Shown piece by piece: positions 1 through 8,686 of a stretch of DNA of 64,000 bases. Source of the DNA: Vreelandella glaciei (GTDB taxonomy: Bacteria > Pseudomonadota > Gammaproteobacteria > Pseudomonadales > Halomonadaceae); the NCBI RefSeq assembly GCF_013415125.1, contig NZ_JACCDE010000007.1:62001-126000 (forward strand). The letters are read 5' to 3'. Within the stretch, counting starts at the first letter, position 1; every line of letters starts with the position of its first letter. The notes under the pieces are model-generated. The model had not been told where the DNA came from, did not search any database, and saw only the letters and a list, made by a program, of their open reading frames with translations. Position numbers and translations under genes: made by a program.

Positions 1-477
1 CGGGCGGTCATTGTTGGTGATATGACGGAAACCTGCGCCCCAGAAGTTGACGCCGTACATATTATGGCCATTCAGGGTATCGAGGATTTCGCGACCCACT
101 TCACCATCCAGGGTTTCCACCATGGTGTCGTAATCGGCAATCAAGAACGGCAGATCCAAAATCTGCATACGCGGCTCAAAGTTGCCCAGCGTAGCCGTGG
201 GTGGAATACCGATATCAACCAGGCCCATCTGAATCTGCTCAATGATTTCAACGTCGCCCCCCACTTGAGCAGCGGGCAGTACGTTAATCTCAATACGACC
301 GTCGGATTTCTCCTCTACCTCCTCTTTAAAGCGCAACGCCGCTTGGCCGTTTGGCGTTTCTTCAATCAACACGTGGGCGAAGCTAAAGGTATAGTCAGCC
401 GCATGGAGTTGAGCCGCACTTAGAGAAGCGACAGCAATAGCAGCGGAGAGGGAGGCTTTTGTCAGCGTTAGTTTCAT
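1..477 (-). CDS. TRAP transporter substrate-binding protein, DctP family (partial, 3' end outside window)
   Basis: Periplasmic binding protein that would deliver an organic acid or similar small anion to a TRAP permease. Only the first 159 residues lie in the window; the frame runs off the left edge. Residues 1-26 form a signal peptide (Lys near the start, a long Ala/Ser/Leu stretch, cleavage after LHA). The mature part has DctP-type sequence (YTFSFAHVL, then a motif around LPAAQVGG and a later WGAGFRHITN stretch). The ATG at 477 has an AAGG Shine-Dalgarno 8 bases upstream. It lies 77 bases downstream of the asparaginase gene on the same strand, so the two are probably co-transcribed; the permease genes should follow beyond the window. 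The substrate cannot be read from the sequence, but the neighbour hints at an amino-acid-derived compound (inference). Confidence 0.85.
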   Translation of the reverse strand, partial: MKLTLTKASLSAAIAVASLSAAQLHAADYTFSFAHVLIEETPNGQAALRFKEEVEEKSDGRIEINVLPAAQVGGDVEIIEQIQMGLVDIGIPPTATLGNFEPRMQILDLPFLIADYDTMVETLDGEVGREILDTLNGHNMYGVNFWGAGFRHITNNDRP

Positions 478-554
478 GTCCAGCACCTTATTTAGTTATG
501 GTTAATTGCTTTTTAGTTTCCTGTTACTGCCGTTGAGCAAGGTTGAAAGGCCGC

Positions 555-1550
555 TCACGCCATCAAGCGTTCCATCGCATCCCCCAGCGCTTCGCGCGGG
601 GTACTACTCAGCAGCAAGGCGAGGGCAAGCCTTGCCTTGCGTGCACTGATATCGTTGAGCGCGATCACCCCAGAAGACATTAAATCGGCCAGGCTGCCGC
701 TAAACTCATAACTGGTATTCACCGGTCCTTGAGCGCAGCTACTCACGACCGCGACAGGGACGCCTGCGCTAACCAATGCTCGTATGTCGTTCATCCAACC
801 AGGGGGCACATGGCCCCGGCCTAAACCATCGATCACCACCCCCTTCGCCCCACTCTCCACGCATGCTTTCAGCAGTGCTGGTGAGGCATCCAGATAGGCG
901 GGCAGTAGATCGACACGCGGCAGAGGGGTATCCCAGCCTTCAATGGCGGGCTCAATCGCAGTTGCCGCGTGATAAAGCTTTAATCGGTGACCGTCGATAT
1001 ACCCCAGCGAACCAGCGCCTGGGGCGTCAAACCCATGCAACTGGAAACTGCTCACTTTGCGGGCATGACGCGCCGCAAACAGCGACTCGTTGAACGCCAC
1101 GACACAACCAAGCTGACTCAGCTGGGGGCTTGCCGCCGCCACGATGGCATCGCAGATATTTTTAAAGGCGTCGGTACCTAGCTGGTGAGGCGCCCGCTGA
1201 GAACCGGTGATGACACAAGGTTTATCCGCCGGCAGCGTGAGCGAAAGAAAGTAAGCGGTCTCTTCCAACGTATCGGTGCCGTGAGTGATGACCAGACCGT
1301 CCACATCCGCCCGCAACAATGCTCTCCGCCCTTGATAATGGAGTTCAGCAAGATCGGCGAGGGTGACGGCATTGCTGGGTTTCTGCAGGATCGATATCAC
1401 TTCTAACGTAACGTCGACGCCCTTCGGCAGTGCCACCTGATCCAGCAACTGCTCGCCGCTTAAAGCCCCTGACTGGCTTCGCCCTGAGTCACTGGGCTTG
1501 CTGGCAATCGTGCCGCCCGTGGTCAATACCACGATGTGCTTTTTGGTCAT
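555..1550 (-). CDS. L-asparaginase (type I/II asparaginase family)
   Basis: Hydrolyses L-asparagine (possibly also glutamine) to aspartate and ammonia. The two catalytic signatures are present: TTGGTIAS at residues 10-17 with the nucleophilic Thr, and HGTDT at 90-94 with the Thr-Asp pair. Length (331 aa) is normal for the family. No signal peptide is visible, so a cytoplasmic enzyme is expected. It is followed by the DctP gene on the same strand and is divergent from an FCD-type GntR regulator, with a perfect palindrome in the spacer. The likely arrangement is a regulated uptake-plus-deamidation unit. The family is certain; strict asparagine specificity is not. Confidence 0.92.
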   Translation of the reverse strand: MTKKHIVVLTTGGTIASKPSDSGRSQSGALSGEQLLDQVALPKGVDVTLEVISILQKPSNAVTLADLAELHYQGRRALLRADVDGLVITHGTDTLEETAYFLSLTLPADKPCVITGSQRAPHQLGTDAFKNICDAIVAAASPQLSQLGCVVAFNESLFAARHARKVSSFQLHGFDAPGAGSLGYIDGHRLKLYHAATAIEPAIEGWDTPLPRVDLLPAYLDASPALLKACVESGAKGVVIDGLGRGHVPPGWMNDIRALVSAGVPVAVVSSCAQGPVNTSYEFSGSLADLMSSGVIALNDISARKARLALALLLSSTPREALGDAMERLMA

Positions 1551-1587
1551 TCAGGTTCTCGTGTTTTATATCTTTCTGAACAAACAA

Positions 1588-1604
1588 CAGACATCAGATG
1601 TCTG
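1588..1604. promoter_or_regulatory. Perfect palindromic operator candidate for the FCD/GntR regulator
   Basis: CAGACATC-A-GATGTCTG: two exact 8-base arms around one central base, 38 bases upstream of the asparaginase start and about 160 bases before the divergent regulator gene. A partial third half-site (TTTCAGAC) follows at once. Symmetry, arm size and position fit a GntR-type dimer site. Binding is inferred, not shown. Confidence 0.55.
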
Positions 1605-1766
1605 ATTTCAGACTAGACTAAAGAACAACCCATTAGCAAGACAGGCCCATAAAACAATGGGACATAAATATATGTCTTTTAAATATATGCCAGCGAGCGG
1701 CTTAAGCCGCTAGGCTTAGGGCATTGATAAAATGCAGAAAACACCGATGAGCCACGCGAGGCCCAC

Positions 1767-2525
1767 ATGAGTTTTAAACGCCAGCCCGAGATTAACTCGA
1801 CCAGTACAACCTCTTTTGGAGATTCGATGGATCGCAGTTCAGTTGCACTGCAGCTGCTAGAGCGTATTAAAAGCGCTCTAATACGAGGCGATCTTAAGCC
1901 AGGGGATTACCTACCCTCAGAAACGGAACTCACTCACACTCTGGGCATAGGTAAATCCAGCGTGCGTGAAGCCATTAAGATGCTGCAAGCAATAGGGATT
2001 GTCGAAGTCAAACGGGGCCAAGGCACCATGATTCGCCGCGAACCCGGCACACCGCTCGTCGATCCAATGGCGTTCGGGATGATCCTGGCGCGAGGTATGA
2101 CACGGGATGTACTGGAGTTTCGCCGCATGTTTGAACCGGCTTACACCCTTCAAGCAATGAGCGGGGCAACGGGAGAGGATCATCAGCGCATTCAGCAGAG
2201 TATCGACGCCATGGAAGAGGCGATCCGGGCAGGTGCTCAAACCTCCAAGCACGATATTGCCTTCCATCGCGCCATTCTGCACAGCACCCATAATCCCATG
2301 ACCATCCGCGTCGGAGAGACTTTACTGCAACTGATTGAGGCCGCGCTGGAAACCTCCATGCGCTCACTGCCGGAAACCGCCTTAAAAGACCACAAAGCGA
2401 TCTATAAAGCCTTCAAAGCGGGCGATAGCGCAGGCATTCATGCAGCCATTGCCATTAGTAGTGAAAGCTGGGAAACCAATCTAACTTATGAAAGTGACAG
2501 CGAATTAAGTGCAGCACCCCGTTAG
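1767..2525 (+). CDS. GntR-family transcriptional regulator, FadR/FCD subfamily
   Basis: DNA-binding regulator, 252 aa. A winged helix-turn-helix lies at about residues 22-90 (pattern L-K-P-G-D-x-L-P-S-E-x-E-L, later SSVREAIKML and the wing around RGQGTMI). A C-terminal all-helical FCD ligand domain follows (about 105-235), with an FRRMFEP segment and the conserved HDIAFHRAI metal/ligand motif. The first ~20 residues are a Ser/Thr-rich extension, so the ATG at 1824 (MDRSS) is an alternative start; the ATG at 1767 has a GAGG a few bases upstream. Divergent from the asparaginase/DctP unit, which it probably controls. FCD proteins usually bind a carboxylic acid, consistent with a TRAP substrate. 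Confidence 0.85.
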   Translation: MSFKRQPEINSTSTTSFGDSMDRSSVALQLLERIKSALIRGDLKPGDYLPSETELTHTLGIGKSSVREAIKMLQAIGIVEVKRGQGTMIRREPGTPLVDPMAFGMILARGMTRDVLEFRRMFEPAYTLQAMSGATGEDHQRIQQSIDAMEEAIRAGAQTSKHDIAFHRAILHSTHNPMTIRVGETLLQLIEAALETSMRSLPETALKDHKAIYKAFKAGDSAGIHAAIAISSESWETNLTYESDSELSAAPR

Positions 2526-2562
2526 CCGACTTGGCAACCTCTTCAGATGACATGACGTGGGC

Positions 2563-3456
2563 TCAACTCTCCCGAAATGCCTCTACCACCCGCTCAGCCA
2601 ATACATCGCTGGCATCGCCACTGCCTGCACGCTTCACCAGCGCCACTTGATAATCACCTAGCGGTGGAAGTGAATCGTTATGAAGACGTTTGAGCGGCGG
2701 CCGAATCAAGCTTTTTGGGAAGGCCGTCACGGCCAAGTCAGCCAGCATAGCGGCTTCCTGCCCGGCGCAGTGGTCGCAGGAGTAAGCGATCCGGTAATTA
2801 ATCCCGGCATGATTAAGGGCGTTGAGCGCGATCCTACGCCACGCGCACCCCTGTTGGGCCAAGGTCACCGGCAATGGCGTTCTCTTAACGGCAACACCAT
2901 CCTCACGGCCCGCCCATACTAACGGTTCGCTATGGACGACGTCGCCGCGCGGTGCCTGACCAGGCTCTACGCTCATCACCAGGGCCAGATCCAGCTCTCC
3001 CTCATCCAGCTGGGCAAGCAAATCTTTGCTGCGCCCCACTACTACATCGACCTGAACTGCTGGATGCGAGCGGGCGAACTGGGCGAGCACAGTGGGCAGA
3101 ATACGTCCTACGACGTCGTCAGTTATCCCCAACCCCACGCGCCCTTCTATGGTGGGGGCTAAGAATTGGGTAACCGCTTCCGCATTGAGTTTAAGCAGTC
3201 GCCGTCCATAGCCAAGCAGCACTTCCCCCTCTGCCGTCAGTCGCACGTGGCGTGCTTCGCGTACAAATAGCGTCTGTCCCAGAGTCTCTTCCAGGCGTTT
3301 GATCTGCATGCTCAGCGCGGAAGGGGTTCGAAATAGCTGCTGGGCGGCGCGGGTGAAGCTACCGCTCTCCGCAATCGTCACAAAGGTGCGCAGCACCTCG
3401 CTATCCAGTAGCGGTAAGGCAGCCCGGCTGGGAGCCATGGTCGACAGTTGGTTCAT
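2563..3456 (-). CDS. LysR-family transcriptional regulator
   Basis: LysR-type regulator, 297 aa from the ATG at 3456, chosen because an AAAGGTGG ribosome site sits 5 bases upstream; a GTG at 3465 would overlap that site. The N-terminal helix-turn-helix (about residues 18-75) has the usual LRTFVTIAESGSFTRAAQ pattern. The periplasmic-binding-like effector domain follows. It is divergent from a DUF1127 gene. No metabolic neighbour reveals the ligand. The 3' ends of this gene and of the FCD regulator converge with only 37 bases between them. Confidence 0.85.
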   Translation of the reverse strand: MNQLSTMAPSRAALPLLDSEVLRTFVTIAESGSFTRAAQQLFRTPSALSMQIKRLEETLGQTLFVREARHVRLTAEGEVLLGYGRRLLKLNAEAVTQFLAPTIEGRVGLGITDDVVGRILPTVLAQFARSHPAVQVDVVVGRSKDLLAQLDEGELDLALVMSVEPGQAPRGDVVHSEPLVWAGREDGVAVKRTPLPVTLAQQGCAWRRIALNALNHAGINYRIAYSCDHCAGQEAAMLADLAVTAFPKSLIRPPLKRLHNDSLPPLGDYQVALVKRAGSGDASDVLAERVVEAFRES

Positions 3457-3641
3457 CACACCCACCTTTCAGAAAAACTTAACCCTCAGTGTAGTTCTTT
3501 TCGTTTGATTGATCCAAGGCTAAGCGCCAAGCTGATAACCAGAGGTCGCGACCCTCCCACTTATTCATCACAGATCACAGCTGCCCAGTTAGCGTCCTGG
3601 CGCCGTTGACTGCACAGCTGCTGTGAAAATGGAGGTGCGCA

Positions 3642-3977
3642 ATGAAGTCTGAAGCTCCAACCCAACATGCCCATCACGCCTGGGAAAAAGCTAGCCGTCT
3701 GGCGCCGCCACCCAAGCCACCCCAACTACATTTTTGCATGCCTGCCATGCCGTCGATGAGGCTAATTCGCGCGGTCGATATGGGCTGGTGGCACTGCAAG
3801 CGGCGTTGGCTTTTCCGTCGCCATATAGTGCCGCTACTGGCCTGCGACGACCAATTACTGCGGGATATGGGTCATAGCCGCGAAGATATTCGCTGGGCTA
3901 GCCAGCTGCCATTAAGAGTCGATGCCATTCAGGCGTTAGAAGCCCGACAGAAAAAGCGTCAGGCTCACCCAGCCTAG
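3642..3977 (+). CDS. DUF1127 (YjiS-like) domain protein with long N-terminal extension
   Basis: Small basic protein, 111 aa. The last ~55 residues match the DUF1127 pattern: Arg-rich stretch (KRRWLFRRH), then LLACDDQLLRDMGHSREDI. DUF1127 proteins are small, often stress- or phosphate-responsive, and in some alphaproteobacteria bind RNA or tune metabolism; nothing here proves a role. Unusual is the ~50-residue N-terminal part rich in His, Pro and Ala, since most family members are only about 45-70 aa. A GGAGGTGC ribosome site precedes the ATG. It sits between a divergent LysR gene and a shared terminator facing the PhoX gene. Confidence 0.75.
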   Translation: MKSEAPTQHAHHAWEKASRLAPPPKPPQLHFCMPAMPSMRLIRAVDMGWWHCKRRWLFRRHIVPLLACDDQLLRDMGHSREDIRWASQLPLRVDAIQALEARQKKRQAHPA

Positions 3978-3982
3978 AATTA

Positions 3983-4017
3983 AAAAGCTTCGAACCCGGG
4001 AGAGGTTCGAAGCTTTT
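3983..4017. terminator. Bidirectional rho-independent terminator
   Basis: Perfect 14-base inverted repeat (3983-3996 and 4004-4017) with a 7-base loop, starting with a run of A and ending with a run of T. It therefore works in both directions, between the convergent DUF1127 gene and the PhoX-family gene. Confidence 0.9.
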
Positions 4018-4046
4018 AATGAAACCCTTAAGAACGCTTGGTATTT

Positions 4047-6182
4047 TTAAACCCCAATCGGCCCACCGTCGCGTTTCTGAATCACAACGGTCGATGCCCG
4101 AGGACGTACTTGACCATTAGCTGCAACGGTGGCGTCTTGGGTCAGCGCGCCACCGTCGGCGGGCCAGTTACCCGGATGCTGAATGTTAATAAACAGCGCG
4201 GTTTTATCCGGCGTGGCAAATATGCCGGTGACTTCACAGCCGTTCGGCCCCACCGCAAAGCGCTTGAGCTGCTGCTGATTGCTATTGTTAATCACCGGGC
4301 CGGTACCCTGGATATCGTCAAGACCATTAGGTACCACCGCGAGCAGCTGGTCGTTGGTGTACTCCGTGATGCCGTCATAACCGTTATCGGTCTGAATCCA
4401 GAGAATGCCCTGACCATCATCGCGCTCGTCAAACCAAAGCCCATCGGGGCTGGCAAACTGGTTCATTGCGGTTAAGCCCGAGTGGTTATCAGCATCGTCA
4501 ACCGCCGCGCCAAACACAAACACCTCCCAGGTAAAGGCATTCGGTAAACGGCTTTCGCGCCAACGGATAATGTGCCCAGCCTCGTTATTGGCACGTGGAT
4601 TAGCCGCATTAGTGGGTGCCAAGTCGTAACCCACCCCCACCTGCTCCAAGCTATCGCCACCGTTGGTATAGGTCGGTGCTGTTTCTTCACCTGTGCGTTG
4701 CGTGTTGTTGGTTAAGGTGAGGTAAACATCCCCCGAAGCCGGATCAACGGTCGCCCATTCGGGACGATCCATCGGCGTGGCACCCATTAAGTCTGCCGCG
4801 TCGCAGGTATTGATAATCACACCGGCTAAATCGTCCTCAGCCAGGCCTAAGGCCGCTGCCAGCGTTTGGCCGTCCTGTGTTTGCGCATCAGGTGTCAGCG
4901 GCAGCCACTCACCACTGCCATCGGCGTGAAAACGGGCCACATAGAGGGTGCCGTTATCCATATACTTGCTGCCGATGGCAAGACGGTCATAATTCTCCCC
5001 GGGACGGTTGGCATCGGCGGGATCCCAGGCGGCATCGGAGACGTATTTATATACGTACTCGTTGCGGGCATCGTGGCCTGAGTAATAGACCACTGGCTGA
5101 CCAGCTTCCAGCTTGCCTAACCAGCACCCTTCATGGCGGAAACGCCCAAGTGCCGTACGCTTAACCGCAAGGGCATCGCTGTAAGGATCGACTTCTACCT
5201 GATAGCCGAAGGTACGCGCTTCGTTACGGTAGTCATCCTCGGCGCGCTCGCCGCGGGGGGTAATATCGAAGCGGGCAAACTCATCGTTCTGCTCTGAAGC
5301 GTCACCCGCCGAGGTTTCCCAGGCATAGCGGCCGCGTTCAGTGGGAATACCGATGCGCGCGTCGTCCTGGAAGCGCTCGCCAGTATGAACAAAGATGTTT
5401 GGCCAGTTCTCTTCGCAGGCAATATAGGTGCCCCAGGGCGTTACCCCATTGCCACAGTTGTTATTAGTACCGCGGGTTTGAGCACCCGCTGGGGAAAAGC
5501 GCGTCTTGACGTAATCACTACCCGCCACAGGCCCAGCCAAATCCATCACCGTTGCGCTCGTCAAACGGCGGTTATAGCGCGACCCTGGCACATGCGCCCA
5601 GTGGCCGTTGGCGTCTTTTTCAACCTCAACCATGGTAACGCCATGAGCATTGATTTCGGTACGCGACTCCTCCGCCGGGCGCTGCCCCTCATCCGCATTG
5701 GTGGGGCCGCCTTGAGGCGCCCATAGCGCTGCCTGGTCGATATATTCGTTGTTGAGTGCCAGCACAAAACGACGCGAGGCATTGTCAGCATCCAGGGCAA
5801 AACCGGCCATACCGTCGTGGTGCATGCCCACACTAGAGGCTTGACGCTCGGCGGTCATTGGCTGGTCAGACTGCCAACTTTCGCCAGCGCTTAACGGCGT
5901 TCCCCAGGGCACCAAGACTTGGGCCACGTAACCTTCCGGCACCACCACGGCATCGGTGAGCGACCCATGAACCGCTTCAAACGCCAGTGTCAGAGGTGTT
6001 TTTTGGGCGCCGCTTGAGGCAAGCGCTTGAGCAGCACCGCCAAAACTAAGCATCGAGGCAGCCGCCATGCTCAAACCACCCCGCATCACATCGCGCCGGG
6101 ATACATGGCGCGCCAATACATCGGCGAAAGGTTGGTTGCCGCTGTGGTTAAACAGGCGATGATCTTCGATCTCTTTACTCAT
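4047..6182 (-). CDS. PhoX-family phosphatase (DUF839), Tat-exported
   Basis: Large (711 aa) PhoX-type protein. In characterised members this is a Ca2+/Fe3+-dependent alkaline phosphatase that releases phosphate from phosphomonoesters outside the cytoplasm. A twin-arginine signal is visible: SRRDVMR at residues 28-34 followed by a hydrophobic Ala/Ser/Met stretch to about 55. Family landmarks seen include NNNCGNGVTPWGTY followed by CEENW, the FRHEGCWLG stretch, and a conserved C-terminal region around FINIQHPG. The single copy sits alone between the bidirectional terminator and the heme locus; no pho box was identified with confidence. Its proximity to the phosphonate locus is about 11 kb and may be coincidence. 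Some DUF839 members lack phosphatase activity, so the catalytic role is probable rather than proven. Confidence 0.88.
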   Translation of the reverse strand: MSKEIEDHRLFNHSGNQPFADVLARHVSRRDVMRGGLSMAAASMLSFGGAAQALASSGAQKTPLTLAFEAVHGSLTDAVVVPEGYVAQVLVPWGTPLSAGESWQSDQPMTAERQASSVGMHHDGMAGFALDADNASRRFVLALNNEYIDQAALWAPQGGPTNADEGQRPAEESRTEINAHGVTMVEVEKDANGHWAHVPGSRYNRRLTSATVMDLAGPVAGSDYVKTRFSPAGAQTRGTNNNCGNGVTPWGTYIACEENWPNIFVHTGERFQDDARIGIPTERGRYAWETSAGDASEQNDEFARFDITPRGERAEDDYRNEARTFGYQVEVDPYSDALAVKRTALGRFRHEGCWLGKLEAGQPVVYYSGHDARNEYVYKYVSDAAWDPADANRPGENYDRLAIGSKYMDNGTLYVARFHADGSGEWLPLTPDAQTQDGQTLAAALGLAEDDLAGVIINTCDAADLMGATPMDRPEWATVDPASGDVYLTLTNNTQRTGEETAPTYTNGGDSLEQVGVGYDLAPTNAANPRANNEAGHIIRWRESRLPNAFTWEVFVFGAAVDDADNHSGLTAMNQFASPDGLWFDERDDGQGILWIQTDNGYDGITEYTNDQLLAVVPNGLDDIQGTGPVINNSNQQQLKRFAVGPNGCEVTGIFATPDKTALFINIQHPGNWPADGGALTQDATVAANGQVRPRASTVVIQKRDGGPIGV

Positions 6183-6355
6183 TTTGGTCTCCCCCTGATC
6201 GTTTGTAAGTCAACGATTGAACGTTAGGAGACACTAAAGAAGCTTAATGACAGCACGATGACGGAGCGCCTGCATTTAGATGAAGAACGGTCGAACGCTA
6301 GCCACCTTTACTCCCCAAACCTATTGAGGGATGTCTGCAACTCTGCTAAATTAAC

Positions 6356-6374
6356 GCTAATAGTTATCATTAAC
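6356..6374. promoter_or_regulatory. Fur box upstream of hemP
   Basis: The 19 bases here match the classical Fur consensus (GATAATGATAATCATTATC) at 14 of 19 positions by direct comparison, including the core ATCATTA. It ends 17 bases before the hemP ATG, so ferric-Fur would block transcription of the heme operon under iron sufficiency. Confidence 0.75.
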
Positions 6375-6391
6375 ATAGGAGTTACTCTCTC

Positions 6392-6562
6392 ATGCAGTTA
6401 CCCGCAAAGGGCACTGGTCAGGGAGATACGTCGGCCTCGACGCCCCGCGAGGTGGATAGCCAAGAATTACTTGGCAGCTCAGGCCAATTGGTTATTCACC
6501 ATGAACAGCGCCGCTATGTGTTGCGCCGTACTAAAAGCGGCAAGTTAATCCTTAACGCCTAA
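6392..6562 (+). CDS. hemP: Hemin uptake protein HemP
   Basis: Very short protein (56 aa). The C-terminal half fits the HemP/HmuP family: a Ser/Gly-rich start, then QLVIHHEQRRYVLRRT and the typical end SGKLILNA. In other proteobacteria HemP/HmuP acts with Fur as an activator for expression of the heme receptor. Here it follows the Fur box directly and precedes the TonB receptor by 119 bases, the standard place. A GGAG lies about 8-10 bases before the ATG. The call rests on the C-terminal motif plus context. Confidence 0.85.
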   Translation: MQLPAKGTGQGDTSASTPREVDSQELLGSSGQLVIHHEQRRYVLRRTKSGKLILNA

Positions 6563-6681
6563 CGCCCTTAACATCTAAGCACCTAATTAAATTAAAGATT
6601 TATACAGCAAAGCCAGCCAGGTAGCCCATCGCACCCAGCCAGCGACCTCTTCCACTTATTCCTGTTGGAACTCTCTGGCTT

Positions 6682-8655
6682 ATGAACCACACACGCGCTT
6701 TCGGTGGCCTCTGTTTAACGCTGCTCCCACTGCTAGCCGCCCAAGCAGACGACGCCGAGCTTAACCCAGTGACGGTCACCGGCACCCGAGCGCCTACGGA
6801 TCTTTCACAGGCGCCGCTAATTATCGATATTATTGATCGCGATGATGTTGTGCTGACCACCGCCAGCCGGGTCGAAGACGTGCTTAGCCGCCAACCCGGC
6901 CTGCACGTGGCGGGCCAAGGGCGCCGAAATGGCCAAACGTTGAGTATGCGCGGCTTTGGCAGCAAAGGGGTCCTGGTACGTTTGGATGGCGTTCGCCAGG
7001 ATATCTCCACCGGCCACATCGGCAACTTCTTCCTCGACCCTGGTTTGATTCAAGAAGTACAGATAGCGCGCGGCGCACTCTCCAGCCTTTACGGCAGCAA
7101 TGCCATGGGCGGCGTGGTTAGTTTCACCAGTGTGGATGCCAATGACCTGCTGGCCCCCGGCAAAGATAGTGGTGTACGCCTTTCCGTAGGCGGTGCGACC
7201 GCCAGCGATGAACTGCGCGGCAGCCTAACCGCCTTTGGCCGCCGCGATACCGCCAATGGCCAGGTGGATGGCCTGTTTTCAATTGGTCGCAGTGAATCCG
7301 GCGATATTCGCCGCGCCGGGGGCGATGAAGCCGAAGAGGATGCCACGCTCAATAGCCTGCTGCTAAAAGGTGGTTGGGAGCCAAGCGACGACCAGCGGCT
7401 GTTTATGAGCTGGCAGCACTACGACGAACGCGCCACCCAGCCCGCCAACCCACAGCAGCTTTCCACCGATGCCAGCAATCCGCTGCGCGACCGCGATGTG
7501 GAAAGCAACAACGTCCAGTTGGGCCACCGCTGGCAACCCAGCGCGGCCACGGAAGTCACTTCGCAGCTTACCTTTAGTCAGCAGGATATCGACGAGCCCC
7601 AGGCCAACCGCACCCTAGAGCGGGTCGGTCTCCAGAGCGACGGCTTCCACACTATGGATCACGGCTGGCTCTCGCAAACACTGGTGTTCGGCGCCGAATT
7701 GGAGCAAGCACGCCAACGGCCAGATGGCGAAGCGAATGGCTTCCCCAACGCCGATATCGACACCCAGGCCGCCTATCTCGACACCACCCTTACCGCTGGC
7801 AGCTATCTAGCCGATGGTGGGGCTGGGCAGTTTGATATTGGCTTGGGAGCCCGCTACGACCGTTACGACGCCAGCGGTAATGAAGCCGATAGTGTCCACG
7901 ACCAAGTGTCACCGCGTTTTCGCCTCGCTTGGCGACCCGACGATGCCCTGATGCTGTTCTCCGGCTACGCCGAAGCCTTCCGAGCCCCCAGCCTTTCTGA
8001 ACTTTACGCCAACGAGCGCCACTTTGCCGGTTTCTGCGCCGGGCCAGCCTTCTGCACGCCGGACAATTACTGGATTCCCAATCCCAACCTCTCGCCTGAA
8101 TCCAGCCACACCTGGGAAAGCGGCGTGGTCTGGCATCAGGGCGACTGGCAGGTTCGTGCCAGCTACTTCGACACCCGCGCCGACGATTTTATCGACACCC
8201 ACGTCGACATTATGGCGGGCACCACCCAGGCGGTAAATGTTCAGCGCGCCCAGCTATGGGGCTTTGACGCTCGGGTGACCTGGCAACCCAGCGCCTTCCC
8301 GTTGCTCACCAGCTTTGTGGGTCTTTCGGAAGTCTCCGGCAAAGACCGTGATTCTGGCGAGCCCCTGGGCAGTCAAACACCCCTGGAAGCCACTTTGGGT
8401 AGCGAGGTGGCGCTGTACAGCAGCGATATCCGCCTGGGCTGGCAAGCACGCTTTGCCCAATCTTTCGATAAGCAGGGCGATGACGAGCGCCTTCCCGGTT
8501 ACGGCCTACACGATGTGCATCTCGCCTGGCAACTCACCCCGGCCGTGGATACCTCGCTGCGCCTTGCCAATGTTGGCGACAAGGTATGGTACCGCCCCGA
8601 CGGCAGTCTGGGCGATGGGCGCAGCCTTTTCGCCACCCTTAACTGGCAGTGGTAA
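6682..8655 (+). CDS. hmuR: TonB-dependent heme/hemoglobin receptor
   Basis: Outer-membrane gated channel that binds heme or hemoproteins and imports heme with TonB energy. 657 aa with a signal peptide (about 1-22), a TonB box-like stretch (PVTVTGTRA, about 30-38), a plug domain to about 150 (VLVRLDGVRQD, then IARGALSSLYGSNAMGG) and a 22-strand barrel ending in aromatic Trp. The two marks of heme receptors are both present: FRAP at 433-436 and NPNL at 467-470, with a His between them (NERHF). First large gene of a heme operon that continues into hmuS, hmuT, hmuU and hmuV. No tonB/exbBD is seen nearby, so energising proteins must be encoded elsewhere. Confidence 0.93.
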   Translation: MNHTRAFGGLCLTLLPLLAAQADDAELNPVTVTGTRAPTDLSQAPLIIDIIDRDDVVLTTASRVEDVLSRQPGLHVAGQGRRNGQTLSMRGFGSKGVLVRLDGVRQDISTGHIGNFFLDPGLIQEVQIARGALSSLYGSNAMGGVVSFTSVDANDLLAPGKDSGVRLSVGGATASDELRGSLTAFGRRDTANGQVDGLFSIGRSESGDIRRAGGDEAEEDATLNSLLLKGGWEPSDDQRLFMSWQHYDERATQPANPQQLSTDASNPLRDRDVESNNVQLGHRWQPSAATEVTSQLTFSQQDIDEPQANRTLERVGLQSDGFHTMDHGWLSQTLVFGAELEQARQRPDGEANGFPNADIDTQAAYLDTTLTAGSYLADGGAGQFDIGLGARYDRYDASGNEADSVHDQVSPRFRLAWRPDDALMLFSGYAEAFRAPSLSELYANERHFAGFCAGPAFCTPDNYWIPNPNLSPESSHTWESGVVWHQGDWQVRASYFDTRADDFIDTHVDIMAGTTQAVNVQRAQLWGFDARVTWQPSAFPLLTSFVGLSEVSGKDRDSGEPLGSQTPLEATLGSEVALYSSDIRLGWQARFAQSFDKQGDDERLPGYGLHDVHLAWQLTPAVDTSLRLANVGDKVWYRPDGSLGDGRSLFATLNWQW

Positions 8656-8686
8656 ATCCATACAGTCAACCCGATAGAGGTGCATC

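Noticed and set aside
22..423. Plus-strand open frame of 133 codons at the left edge
   Set aside because: It is antisense to the DctP gene, whose signal peptide and family motifs are clear on the minus strand; no ribosome site.
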